Assembly: GCA_963719885.1 (NCBI GenBank)
Contig: CAVRDP010000007.1
Coordinates: 186,001-250,000, forward strand
Reading direction: 5' to 3'
DNA length: 64,000 nucleotides
From: JANXQG01 sp963719885
GTDB taxonomy: Bacteria; Planctomycetota; Planctomycetia; Pirellulales; Thermoguttaceae
Of the stretch, positions 27,001-36,621 are shown one piece after another (position 1 is the stretch's first letter; each line of letters begins with the position of its first letter). The notes beneath the pieces are model-generated. The model was not told the origin of the DNA. It ran no database searches and saw only the letters and a list, made by a program, of their open reading frames with translations. The translations under genes were made by a program, and so were the position numbers.

Positions 27001-29145
27001 TTCGCCCGTTCCGATTCGGCCTATGCCGTGCCCAACAGCATCGGCGGCACAGGTGTCGTGGTGCAGCTTGGACCGGGAATGATCACGCTGCAGGGCGGCA
27101 ATTCCTACAGCGGCGGCACGACCGTCAGCGGCGGCACGCTGCAACTGGGCAACATGAGCGCCCTGGGCACGGGCGGACTGACGGCCAATGCGGGAGTCGT
27201 CGACCTGGCCGGCAACAGCCCGACCATCGCCGGCCTGAGCGGCGTGGCGGGCACGATCACAAACAGCGCCACCAATGCCCAACTATTGACCATAGCCCAA
27301 AGCGGCTCGAGCACTTTCAGCGGCGCGATCCAGAACGGCGTGGGCGGCGTGAACCTGACGGTGAGCGGCGGCACGCAGGTCCTGGCCGGCGTGAACAGCA
27401 GCTACACGGGCCCCACGACCGTCAGCGGCGGGGTGCTGGCGGTCACCAGCCTGGCCATCGGCGGCAGCCCCAGCAGCATCGGGGCCTCGCCCAACGCCTA
27501 CCAATTCCTCGTCATCGACAACGGTACGCTGCAGTACCTCGGCAGCAGTTCGACCACCGACCGTTCCTTCCAGATCGGTCCCTCGGGCATGGCCACGATC
27601 GACGCCTCCGGCAGCGGCCCCGTCTCCTTCAACAATACGGCAGGCTCGGCCGGCGTGAATACCTCGAGCTTGATCCCCGGCAACGCCACACTGACCTTGA
27701 CCGGCAGCAACACCGGAAACAACACCTTGAGCCTGACAATCAGCGACCCACATAACGGTTCCACGTCGTTGGTGAAGAACGGCCCGGGCACCTGGGTCTT
27801 GAACGGGCAGTCGGGCTATAGCGGGACGACGACGGTCCAACAGGGGACGCTCGTCCTGGCAAACAATCCAGGCGGCCCGGTGCTGGATGAAACGGCGATC
27901 AGCGTCGCCGGCGGGGCCACCCTGGCGATACAGCCCGCCGGCACCACGATGATTACCGGCACTTCGTCGGGAACGGGCATCGGGGCCACCCTGACCCTGC
28001 AACCCGGCTCGACCTTCGACATGACGCCCGACGGCACGATCGGCAGCTTCACGCTGCAAAATGAAGTGTCCAGCGGCGTCGGCCTCACCCTGTACGGGGC
28101 CACGCTGAAGTTCAACCTGGGCGCCGCCGGCGCCGACGAGTTGATCGCCAATGGTTACTCGGCATCGTGCCCCTCCGGCACGAATACGATCAGCGTCAGC
28201 GGCGTGGGCAACAGTCTTCTCCCGACGGGCACCACCTACTATCCCTTGATTGTCGCCACCGGCGGCACGCTGACCGGCGACTTCGCCCTCTCGTCCAGCA
28301 CGGTTTCCGTGGACGGCTCGACCTACAACCTCGCGTTGCAGAATTCGGGCGGCACAGAGTCGATTTCGGCGACATTGGCCAATGCGGCGACCTTCTCCGG
28401 TTCGGGCGTTTGGAACGGCCAGGGCGGCACTGCTTCCTGGAGCCCCAATACGAACTGGTTCGATAATAGCGGCAACGGCGTTCAGGCTGCTCCGGGTGTT
28501 CCCTCCCGAGCAGGTGCTCCGGACACGGCCATCTTCAACGGTTCGGACACGGCCCCCGCGGTCACTCTCGACGTGCCCGGCATTAGCCTGGCAGCCGTGA
28601 GCTTCAGCAACAAGAACTATACGCTCACCGGCAGCACGCTGACGATGAACGGCTCGAGCTCGGGCACGGCCACCATGACGGTCTCCAGCGGCACGCAGGA
28701 GATCGACAGCGCGGTGGAGATTGCCGGCGGAAATCTGGCGATCAGCCTGACCAATACCGGCCAACTGACTCTTACCAACAACATCTCGGACGACGTTGCT
28801 GCGACTGGCATCCCGCGTTCCTTGACGCTCACCAGCGCCGACGGCACGGGCACGCTGATCCTCAGCGGTTCCAACACCTACAGCGGCGGGACGGATGTGG
28901 CGTCGGGCACGTTGATTGCAATGAACTCCGCCTCTATTCCCAGCGGGACGAGCTTGATCGTCGGCTCCGGCGGCGCGTTTACTTTCGCTCCGGCGACGAC
29001 GCTGGCACCGGCCGCGTCGAACGTGGCGTCGGCCAGCCTTACGGTCTCGCCCGTGCCGGAACCGGGAACGATCGCCTTGTTGCTGGCGGCCGTGGGAGTA
29101 TGGTGCGGGCGGCGGATTGTACGACGGCGAGGCAGGCAGAGTTGA
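12024..29145 (+). CDS. Giant PEP-CTERM autotransporter-associated beta-strand repeat protein 2 (~5,700 aa, about 14 frameshifts)
   Basis: GGAGG at 12011 precedes ATG 12024. The N-terminus has a basic stretch and a hydrophobic segment (FPAGLLAALLIGLVALASPAQ), an export signal. About 5,600 residues of Gly/Asn/Thr/Ser beta repeats follow, with a PA14-like module (about 14690-14960), a concanavalin-like (DUF1349-type) module (about 23640-24130) and a C-terminal PEP-CTERM signal (SPVPEPGTIALLLAAVG plus Arg tail). The frame changes near 12210, 12815, 13825, 14045, 14405, 14530, 15370, 16810, 17720, 20690, 23010, 24352, 24885 and 25550. Nearly all are repaired by restoring one G/C in a run or one GC dinucleotide, and the protein is continuous across each junction. 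I therefore treat it as one gene with consensus errors; true decay is the alternative. Likely a surface beta-helix; substrate unknown. Confidence 0.8.
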
Positions 29146-29238
29146 GTACCGCGTACTGAGTATTGACAACTGAAGAACCATCCGGTTGCCGCGGCAGGCT
29201 TTCCCGAGCTTGGATCCGCCGCGGCAACCGGTTTTTTT
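26107..29238 (+). repeat. Long direct repeat, copy B (3' end of giant gene 2 plus terminator)
   Basis: Near-identical partner of 7340-10243, in direct orientation and about 19 kb away. It contains an additional repeat block near 26890-27110 (SSGTLQVDNGGATGTLGG) that copy A lacks. Identity runs through the terminator, so the duplication or conversion tract extends past the coding region. Confidence 0.9.
29182..29238 (+). terminator. Intrinsic terminator of giant gene 2
   Basis: Stem CCGGTTGCCGCGGC at 29182 pairs with GCCGCGGCAACCGG ending at 29231, followed by seven T. It duplicates the element at 10187. The next gene starts only about 30 bp downstream, so that gene needs read-through or a promoter inside the terminator region. 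Confidence 0.85.
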
Positions 29239-29268
29239 CGTGTGCAACGGATGTTCTTGAGGACGCAC

Positions 29269-30532
29269 ATGCTACCCAGTGATAGGGAAGGGCGCCGGAA
29301 GGAGGTCTCGCGGCGGAAGTTCCTCTTCACCACGACTCTGGCCGCTGCCGGCGCGTGGCTCCCGGCCGCACAAGGGCGGGCGGCGCCCCCCGGCCGGCCC
29401 CTACTCGCCTACGTGGGGTCGTACAGCTCGCCGCAGGGACCGGAAGGAAGCAAGGGCTACGGGCGAGGCATCTACCTCTTCGAAATGGACCCGGCCGCCG
29501 GGACCTTGGTCCAGCGCGAGGTGTTCGCCAATGATGCCAATCCGTCCTGGCTCGCCCTGCACCCGGCGCGAACCCATCTGTATGCGGCGAACGAGACTAC
29601 AACCTATCAAGGCGCCAAGTCCGGGTCTGTCGAGCGCCTACTCAATCGACAGCGGCAACGGACACCTGACCCTGATCAATACGGTCAGCTCCGAAGGCGC
29701 CGGCCCGGCACACCTCAGCGTCCACCCGGCGGGCAGGCACGTGCTCGTGGCCAACTACGCCGGCGGGACCGTGGCCGTGCTGCCGTTGGCCGCCAACGGC
29801 AAACTCGGCCCCGCCACGGACGTCAAGACCGGCCTGGGCGAGACAGGTCCAGCCCGTGCGGCCAGCGCGCCGCCGGGAAGCTTTGCCATCAGCGGCCACC
29901 AGCGCCCGCATGCGCACATGATCGAGTCCGATCCGGCAGGCCGGTTTGTTTTAGCCAGCGACCTCGGCCGGGACCGGATCTTCGTTTGGAAGTTCGATGT
30001 TCAGAGTGGGCGGCTCATGGAGAACGACCCGCCGCTGGTCGCCTTGCCGCCGGGCGATGGGCCGCGGCATTTCGCGTTCCATCCCAGCGGTCGTTGGCTC
30101 TATTCCTTGCAGGAGGAGGCCTCGACCGTCGCCGTCTTTGCCTACGACGCCAAGCGTGGCCGGCTGGCGGCGAAACAGACGATTTCCAGCCTTCCGAAAG
30201 GATACGCCGGGACCAATTTCACGTCGGAGATCCTGGTCACGCCCGACGGCCGCTTCGTGTACGCCGCCAACCGGCTGCACGATAGCATCGCGTGGTTCTC
30301 GATCGCCGAAACGGGCCTCCTCACGCTGCTGGGCGAGCAGTGGACGCGGGGCGATTACCCGCGGAGTTTCAGCCTCGATCCCAGCGGGAGTTTTCTCTTC
30401 TCTTGCAACCAGCGGAGCGACGCCATCGCTGCTTTTCGCCGCAACAAGAACACGGGCGAGTTGAGCTTCACCGGTCAATACACGCCGGTTGGCACGCCCG
30501 CCATCATCATTTTTCTCGCCGATCCTCAGTAG
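29269..30532 (+). CDS. Lactonase family protein (6-phosphogluconolactonase-like), Tat-exported, one frameshift
   Basis: A Tat signal (SRRKFLFTTTLAAAGAW) is followed by a seven-bladed beta-propeller of the lactonase family (PF10282): PLLAYVGSYSS, a blade with HLYAAN, HPAGRHVLVANYAGGTVAV, HAHMIESDPAGRFVLASDLG, PDGRFVYAANR and PSGSFLFSCNQ. Relatives hydrolyse sugar lactones, for example 6-phosphogluconolactone; with a Tat signal the substrate is more likely an extracytoplasmic sugar lactone. The frame breaks near 29628 (GTCGAGCGCC, expected GTCGCGAGCGCC), moving frame 1 to 2; the propeller is continuous across it. Starts at 29242 (GTG) and 29251 are also possible. The 3' end overlaps the convergent neighbour by 7 bp. 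Confidence 0.8.
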
Positions 30533-31598
30533 CGACTACCGCCCGTGGACGGAAGGGAAGACGAGTCCACCGAGTTAATTTCCAGCTTCAATGTTTCCGT
30601 CCTGGACGTGGAGGCACTGTGGGAATATCCGACCTCGGTGAAGTGGACGTGGACCACGCCGTCTTTGCACTTGTAGATCCACTCTTCCGCCGTTGCCTTG
30701 CTGTTCCGCGAAGAGGGATTCCCGAACTTCGCGATCAGGTCTGCCGCCGTGTAAATGCGATTGTGCTTGACCTTGGCGGGATCCGGGGTTGGGGTGGGGC
30801 GTGTATTCCAGCCGGGATATTGCCTCGTGCCGGTGTTGGCGGGGGCGGGGGCGGCGGTGCTTCCCGACTGATGTTGGCTCTGCAATATGCCCTTGAGGAA
30901 GAACAACTTGATTTCGTCGACGCCGTGCGTCTGTTCCGTCTTGGTTTTGTCGGCTGGGCGCTGCCGCCGTACGAACTTACGAAGGCGCTTCCGCCATGCG
31001 AACTTACAGAGGAACTGCCGCCGTGGGAACTTGCGGACCGGACGTCCGGCGTGGTCTTCGACTCGGCTTCAATCCGATAGGAGACGTTGTCGAGGCAAAT
31101 CTGGCAGGACGGGTTCGCCCGCAAGGAAAAGGTGATGTTGCTGCCCGGCCTGAAGACGTCGGACGACCTGAAGTGGGTCGGCGGCCGATTGGCGGCGCGG
31201 ACCATGCCGGTTACCGCCAAGACGCTGTCCTTGGTGACCGACATGACTTCGGCGTTCGACAGGTTGCTTTGGAACTTGCCTGTGAATTGGACGCCTTCAA
31301 GATCGGGACGGTTCGCCGTCAGGCACTGTCCCTGGTCATTCGGGGCGACATCCTGGATCTTGAGCCGGACGACCAACGGCTTTCCCCTGCATTGTTGATT
31401 GAACTTCTCCATGGCCTCGGCCGCGACCGGCGCCTTTTTCGCCGTCATCATGTCGCGGTCCTGGTTGACGGTGTTGAGTTGCGTCAAGAGGGAGTCGAGG
31501 GCGTTTTTCGGCCCGGCGGCGGCGTTCTCCGCGGCAATAGCGGCAGTCGCCACGAAAAGACCGACGACGGCTACCCCACAGCGAATGATGGTTGTCAT
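30526..31598 (-). CDS. Secreted hypothetical protein with Ser/Gly tandem repeats, one frameshift
   Basis: Start ATG 31598 follows a good ribosome site (AGGAAGGTGG); the signal peptide is MTTIIRCGVAVVGLFVATAAIAAENA. The first ~180 residues form an unrecognised domain (KPLVVRLKIQDVAPNDQGQ, FTGKFQSNLSN, CQICLDNVSYRIEAES), possibly a beta-sandwich. A 9-residue tandem repeat follows (SSHGGSSSV, SSHGGSAFV, SSYGGSAQP). The frame breaks in or just after these repeats (30950-31020): the sequence continues as DKTKTEQTHGVDEIKLFFLKG in another frame and ends with a Pro/Thr linker and a compact domain (IYTAADLIAKFGNPSS, EEWIYKCKDGVVHVHF) that looks like a SmpA/OmlA-type lipoprotein fold. That comparison is weak. 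Confidence 0.6.
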
Positions 31599-31652
31599 GA
31601 CCCACCTTCCTTTTCTTGTTGGACTTGGCGGAATGGCCCTTGTTCTCTGGGC

Positions 31653-31661
31653 ATTATACCA
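31653..31661 (-). promoter_or_regulatory. Extended -10 promoter for the secreted hypothetical gene
   Basis: On the minus strand TGGTATAAT (extended -10) lies about 55 bp upstream of ATG 31598. No clear -35 is seen, as is usual for extended -10 promoters. Confidence 0.55.
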
Positions 31662-31818
31662 CGGGACCGGACGGCCGGGGAAAGCACACGCCGGAAAAAA
31701 ATCAGGCAACTTCCCTCAATGTCTTCTCGCGGCAACGGCAGGGGAAAATCAGGCCAAATCGTGATTTTTGCCAAACTACCTTGTCATAAATCGCGGTTCC
31801 ATCGCAAGATACCCCCCC

Positions 31819-31846
31819 TTGACAGAATTTCGTGCCGAAGTACGAT
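31819..31846 (+). promoter_or_regulatory. Possible promoter upstream of the small secreted protein
   Basis: TTGACA and TACGAT are 16 bp apart, about 190 bp upstream of ATG 32034. The interval 31662-32033 holds nothing else I can support. Confidence 0.35.
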
Positions 31847-32033
31847 GTTGGCTAGCAGCGCAAGCATTCGCTCCTAACGCCCGCACCCCCCTAATGTGGT
31901 GCGCGTTCTGTTTCGGAGCGAGTTTGCCGGCCAGTTTTTCCGGCGCTTTTTTCAAGAGGGCAAGTGAAATGGGAAAACTACTTCCGACCAGTTTACAATT
32001 ACAGTTACCAAGGTTGAAGCGAGGAACGATGAA

Positions 32034-32492
32034 ATGAAGAGTCTGTTTACAGTCTGTTTGTTCGTGGTTGTTTCCCTGGTTGCCTTGTCGGCCAGGGCTG
32101 CCGAGAGTTGGGTCTTTGGCATCGGAACCAGTCAGGCTGCCGCCAAGGAAGCCGCCTTGGAGGTGGCCAGCGCCAATCTGCCGGTGGGCGTTGCCTTTCA
32201 TGTTGTCGAACAGAATTTCGTGGCCAACAACGCGACTGCTCCCTCGGCGGGAGTATCGACGCCCGGCAGTTGGACTTGCAACATCCGGGTCCGCTACGGC
32301 ACGGGCGTGGTTGCCGGTGATGGCGTGGTAGTCTACCATGCCACCACTCGTGCTTACCGGGACGCAAAGGCGGCCACGGCAACCAAGTCCACCAAGACGA
32401 CCAAGACGACCAAGACGACTAAGACGACCAGGACGACAGGGGTTCCCAGACCCAGCATCCATCCCACGACGCACGGCGTCGTGAGGCCGTAA
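32034..32492 (+). CDS. Small secreted protein with Lys-Thr-Thr repeat tail
   Basis: 152 residues. The Sec signal peptide MKSLFTVCLFVVVSLVALSA has a cleavage site around ARAAES. The central ~80 residues (WVFGIGTSQAAAKEAALEVA, FHVVEQNFVANN, WTCNIRVRYGTG) have no family I recognise. The tail consists of KTT units (KSTKTTKTTKTTKTTRTT, 32385-32440), encoded by an AAGACGACC microsatellite-like array that is prone to length change. The basic tail could bind acidic polysaccharide or wall polymer; this is inference. Confidence 0.65.
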   Translation: MKSLFTVCLFVVVSLVALSARAAESWVFGIGTSQAAAKEAALEVASANLPVGVAFHVVEQNFVANNATAPSAGVSTPGSWTCNIRVRYGTGVVAGDGVVVYHATTRAYRDAKAATATKSTKTTKTTKTTKTTRTTGVPRPSIHPTTHGVVRP

Positions 32493-32653
32493 GTACGGCG
32501 CGTCGAATTTCCTTCGAGTGCCATGCGAAGTTGTGCCGAAGTCTAGCGTGGGTGCCGCTGACTGTCAAGAACCTGCTGCAAATTCGCCCACATCCTGCCA
32601 TTTAGCGGTCGCAGGCTTCTCTATGGAGCGGCCGATTTCCATTTTCGGCCGCT

Positions 32654-32938
32654 TCAAACGATTTGCACGACGAAATCGGTGGCGCCGACCGTCAGGCGGT
32701 CGCCGTGCAGCAGGGTTGCCATGGCCCGGCGGACCCCGTTCACGAAAGTTCCCGAAACGCTTCCCAGATCCAGGACCGTCAACAGCCCGTCCTGGGCGTC
32801 AATTACGCACTGAAAATGGCTCACCCGCCGGTCGTCTAGGCGGACTGCGGCCCGGGGTTGGCGGCCGATGGTGGCGGGAAGTTGGCTGATGATGAACTTC
32901 TGCTCGGGGCAGGCTGAGTTGATCAAGGCGATGCACAT
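32654..32938 (-). CDS. Stand-alone FHA domain protein
   Basis: 94 residues consisting of one forkhead-associated domain, a phosphothreonine-binding module: ATIGRQPRAAVRLDDRRVSH carries the conserved GR and (R)xSH residues, followed by GSVSGTFVNGVR (SxNGT-like) and HGDRLTVGATDF. Start at ATG 32938, with GGAG upstream; longer upstream readings run through repeat DNA. No kinase is adjacent, so the phosphoprotein partner is unknown. Confidence 0.8.
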   Translation of the reverse strand: MCIALINSACPEQKFIISQLPATIGRQPRAAVRLDDRRVSHFQCVIDAQDGLLTVLDLGSVSGTFVNGVRRAMATLLHGDRLTVGATDFVVQIV

Positions 32939-33079
32939 GGCGTGTCTCCGGCGGTGGGCGGCCGATGGCCGCCCGAAGGGTGGCAGGTAGGATTGCCGAA
33001 CGCCGTGCGGCGTTCTAAATCTCATACGAGCCACTCCGCGCCTTGTGACAAGCAGTGCAGGACTTTTCTCGTTGGTTAC

Positions 33080-33125
33080 GGATCGGCCGAAGAATAACCT
33101 CCGTGTTTCTGCGAGGCTGGCATGC
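33080..33125. repeat. Dispersed repeat, copy 1
   Basis: The segment around GAATAACCTCCGTGTTTCTG followed by GGCTGGCATG closely resembles 41017-41066 (AAAATAACTCCCGCGTTTCT, then GGTGGCATG). Both copies are intergenic, one upstream of the FHA gene and one just after the PfkB stop. Confidence 0.55.
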
Positions 33126-33234
33126 CTTATGTCACACGTTTGGGCCAACATGCCTACCCGCGGCCGGTTTCGATTGCCCTGCTACCGCGACTTTGTGACG
33201 GCCGCGTGAAGGCATGCCACCCGCCACCCGCCGT

Positions 33235-34048
33235 TCAGTTTCCTTCGCCTGCCAAACCTGCGGCCGCCAAGGCCTCCGCAGCCGTCTTGCCGTCGTGAAT
33301 GACGGCTTTGAAAGCCAGGACTGCGGCGGTGACCTGGTCGAAACCCCAGACGTTGCGTCCGATGGTGCCGCCCCGGGCCCCGCTCTGGACGACCTCGGAC
33401 ATCATCGTCAAGGCCTGGCGCAAGGTCTTGCACTTCGGCCCGCCGGCGGCGACCACCGGGACCGGGCTGTCGGCCACGATTTGGGCGTAAGCCTGCACGT
33501 CGCCGCAATAGGGCACCTTGACCACGTCACAGCCGACTTCGACCGCACAGCGGGCGGCCCACGCGACGTCCTCCGGCGTGAAGAGAATCTGGCCGGTGCT
33601 CGGGTCGTGGGGATAAATGTGACAGATCACGGGGATCTCGAAACGACTCGCGTCACGAACGCAATCGGCGATCACGCGCAAAGATTCGGCCTCAACCGGA
33701 CCGCATACGAATGCCGCCACGGCGAAGGCATCGGCCCCCAGGCGCAACGGCATCCTCCGGGGTTGTCGCTTGCCGCCGCGTCGTGTTGTCCGGCCGCCCC
33801 AACGTGCTTTGGACAATCAACGGAATGGCACCGGCATAAGGCGCCCAAGCCGAGGCCGCGATCCCTTTGTGCATGGTGATGGCATCGGGCCGGCCCGCCG
33901 CGACCGCCGACAAGGTCTTGATGATATGACGCAGCCCCGGCGGTAAACCCTGCGAATAGCCCAGCAAGTGATCCACCGCCACCGAACACAGCCGGCCTGA
34001 TGGGTGCGAGAATAAACGGTTCAACCGAATGAGCTTTCCAACGTTCAT
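33235..34048 (-). CDS. Class I fructose-bisphosphate aldolase-like enzyme (DeoC/LacD/DhnA family), one frameshift
   Basis: Start ATG 34048 (MNVGKLIRLNRLF). About 270 residues form a TIM barrel. SVAVDHLLGYSQG resembles the N-terminal 'DH' motif of the family, and VEVGCDVVKVPYCGD carries the predicted Schiff-base Lys (VKVPY). The C-terminal phosphate-binding region is GARGGTIGRNVWG. The frame breaks near 33750 (GTTGCGCCTGG; adding GC restores PEDAVARLGADAFAVAAF). It probably cleaves a ketose-phosphate such as fructose 1,6-bisphosphate or a deoxy-ketose analogue. It is divergent from the uronate-isomerase-like gene; the ~135 bp between them may hold both promoters. Confidence 0.75.
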
Positions 34049-34184
34049 AGCGACTCCACGACAACTTCTTCCACAACTCTCGCCCGTCAGTATCCCGCGA
34101 CGCGGGAAGTCTGTCAATGCAGGCCATTGTAGAAAATCTGCTCGTGTGTTATGCTCGGTTTCCGATTTACAAGGAGTATCAAGA

Positions 34185-35524
34185 ATGACTGCAACGGATC
34201 TGATCGACGATCTCGAACAGGCATTGGCCGAAATACCGCGGTTCGACGTGCATACGCACCTCGTGGGAGGACGCCTCGGCGCCCGCGGCCTGCACGATAT
34301 CCTGCTGTATCACATGGTCATCAGCGATCTTTACGCGGCCGGTTGCCCCAGCGGCGCACGGCTGACCCAGTATCCCGGCTGGCCGGAGCCGGCCGAGGCC
34401 CAGCAGCGGATCGAGGAAGCCCTGCCGTATTTGCCGAGGATTCGCAATACGAGCTGCGCCTGGATGCTGCGGACGATCCTCCGCGACCTGTACGGCTGGA
34501 ACGAGCCGATCACGCCGGACAACTGGCGGCGGCTGGACGCGATGATTCGCCAGCGGGCCGACGACCGGGGATGGCAGTACTCGATTTTCGATCGGCTCAA
34601 GATCCTCCGCACCTGTGCCGAGCATGCCCGGCGGGGCACGGGCGAAGACGACGCGCGGCTGCAATACTCGCTGGAGTGGGCGTTCTTCACCCGCTGCCAA
34701 TGGGGCGAGTTCGACACGGCCTTGTACGAATTGGAACACTGCTGGGGCCGGCAGCCGGAGCCACCATCGCCGATCGGCGGCCAACGGCCGGCCAGCGACC
34801 GCGTCATCGGCTCCCTGGACGACGTCCATGCCGCCATCGAACATTACGTCTCCACGATTCCCTAACGAGCAGATCGTCAGCACAGCCACTTCATTTTCCA
34901 CGCTGATCGACTACCGCCCGGTCGGCGACGCCGAAATGGAGGCCGCGCATCCGCCGCCGCGGACAGGCCGGCCCGGCCGAGCGCGACATCTATGCCTCGT
35001 ACATCAACGAGGCCTACCTGACGGCCGCGGAGAAACACGGCGAGCAGGTCGTCTTCCAGTTCAGCCTGGGCGCCGAGCCGATGCCCTACGAAACGGCGTG
35101 CATCCTGCAACAGCGGACGATCTACCAGTTTGCGGAGATGATCGGCCGCCATCCGCGGCTGCGGTTCCAGGCTTTCCTGGCATCGCGGCACGCCAACCAG
35201 GCATTTTGCACCCTGGCCCGGGAGTTGCCCAACTTGAGCCTGGCCGGCTACTGGTGGCACAACTTCTTTCCGGACAGCATGCGGCAGGTCATCGCCGAGC
35301 GGCTCGACATGCTGCCGGTCAACAAGCAAATCGGCTTCTTCTCCGACGCCTATTGCGTGGAGTGGGTGTACGGCAAGACGCGGATGGCGGAGAAACAATT
35401 GGCGAGGGTCTTGGCGGAGAAAATCCGGCAGGGCCAGTACACCCGCGATGATGCCCTGGGAATCGCCCGCAGCATCCTCGACGAATCGCCGCAGACCCTC
35501 CTGGGAATGACCCCCTACCTTTAG
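34185..35524 (+). CDS. Uronate isomerase-like amidohydrolase-fold protein, two frameshifts
   Basis: AAGGAG at 34171 precedes ATG 34185. The N-terminus IPRFDVHTHLVGG has the HxH metal motif of the amidohydrolase superfamily. The C-terminal half (GYWWHNFFPDSMRQVIAERL, QIGFFSDAYCVEWVYGK) resembles uronate isomerases, which interconvert hexuronates and keto-hexonates. The frame breaks near 34855 (frame 0 to 1) and near 34950 (frame 1 to 2; GAGGCCGCGCATCC, expected an extra GC). The joined protein is about 446 aa, in the family range. Substrate is inferred from family and sugar-gene neighbours only. Confidence 0.65.
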
Positions 35525-35591
35525 AACCTATCCTAGAACCCTAGGAGGGCCTTGGAGCGTACCAGGGTCACTCCGGTTCTGGGATAGGTTC
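35524..35591. repeat. Inverted repeat with 17-bp arms
   Basis: GAACCTATCCTAGAACC (35524-35540) and GGTTCTGGGATAGGTTC (35575-35591) are complementary except for one base. The left arm overlaps the stop codon of the uronate-isomerase-like gene. The size fits a small mobile repeat or a stem-loop that protects or ends the transcript; there is no T-tract. Confidence 0.75.
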
Positions 35592-35610
35592 TCAATCAGA
35601 GGAAATCGAG

Positions 35611-36613
35611 ATGACACGTCCTATCACATTGTGTACCGGCCAATGGGCCGACCTTCCGTTGGAAACCTTGGCCCCGCTGGCCAGGTCGTTCGGATTCGAC
35701 GGCCTCGAGCTGGCCTGCTTCGGCGATCACTTCGAGGTGGACAAGGCCCTGGCGGATCCGGGCTATTGCGGCCGTCAGCGGGGAATCCTGGAGCGGAACG
35801 GCTTGCAGGTCTTTTCCATCAGCAACCACCTGGTGGGCCAGGCGGTGTTGGACCCTGTCGACGCCCGCCATAAGTCGATCTTGCCGGCGTACGTCTGGGG
35901 CGATGGCAATCCGGCGGGCGTGAATGCCCGGGCAGCCGAGGCCATGAAAGACGCCGCCCGGGCCGCCCGGAAGCTGGGAGTCGGCGTCGTCAACGGCTTC
36001 ACCGGTTCGAGCATTTGGCACCTGCTCTACAGCTTTCCTCCCGTCCCGCCGGCGATGATCGACGAAGGCTTCAAACTGCTCGCCGAGCGGTTCAACCCGA
36101 TCCTGGACGTCTTTGCCGAGTGCGGCGTGAAGTTCGCGTTGGAGGTGCATCCGACGGAAATCGCCTTCGACCTGCACACGGCCCAGCGGGCCTTGGAGGC
36201 CTTGGATTACCGTCCGGAGTTCGGCTTCAATTTCGATCCCAGCCATTTGATCTGGCAGGGAGTGAACCCGGCCCGCTTCATCCGCAAGTTCCCCGAGCGG
36301 ATCTTCCACGTACACATGAAGGATGCAATCGTCAGGCTGGACGGCGAGAGCGGAATCCTGGCCAGCCATTTGAACTTCGGCGATCCGCGCCGCGGCTGGG
36401 ATTTTCGCTCCGTGGGGCGCGGCGGCGTCGATTTCGAGGAGATCATCCGCGCCCTGAACGACGCCGGCTACACGCGGCCCCTTGTCGGTCGAATGGGAAG
36501 ACAGCGGCATGGACCGCCAGCAGGGGGCGAAGGAAGCCTGCGAGTACGTCAAGCGGATCGACTTCGCGCCCAGCCGCCGGGCCTTCGATTCGGCGTTCGA
36601 GAAGCCGGCTTAG
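35611..36613 (+). CDS. Sugar phosphate isomerase/epimerase (AP endonuclease-2-like TIM barrel), one frameshift
   Basis: MTRPITLCTGQWADLPLETL begins a ~334-residue xylose-isomerase-like TIM barrel. Metal-ligand and core motifs visible are FALEVHPTEIAFD, FGFNFDPSHLIWQG, IFHVHMKDAI and GRGGVDFEEIIRAL. Relatives include inosose dehydratases and hydroxypyruvate isomerases. Near 36484 the frame moves from 1 to 2 (CCCCTTGTCGG); reading on gives LSVEWEDSGMDRQQGAKEAC, the usual C-terminal 'VEWED' strand, and stops at 36613. The next gene converges 9 bp away. The true substrate is unknown. Confidence 0.8.
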
Positions 36614-36621
36614 GACCGGGA

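Noticed and set aside
12024..29145. Programmed ribosomal frameshifting as an explanation for the many frame changes
   Set aside because: Junctions have no slippery heptamer with a downstream stem, and both -1 and -2 losses occur. Similar breaks appear in unrelated genes, including ftsK. Consensus error is simpler.
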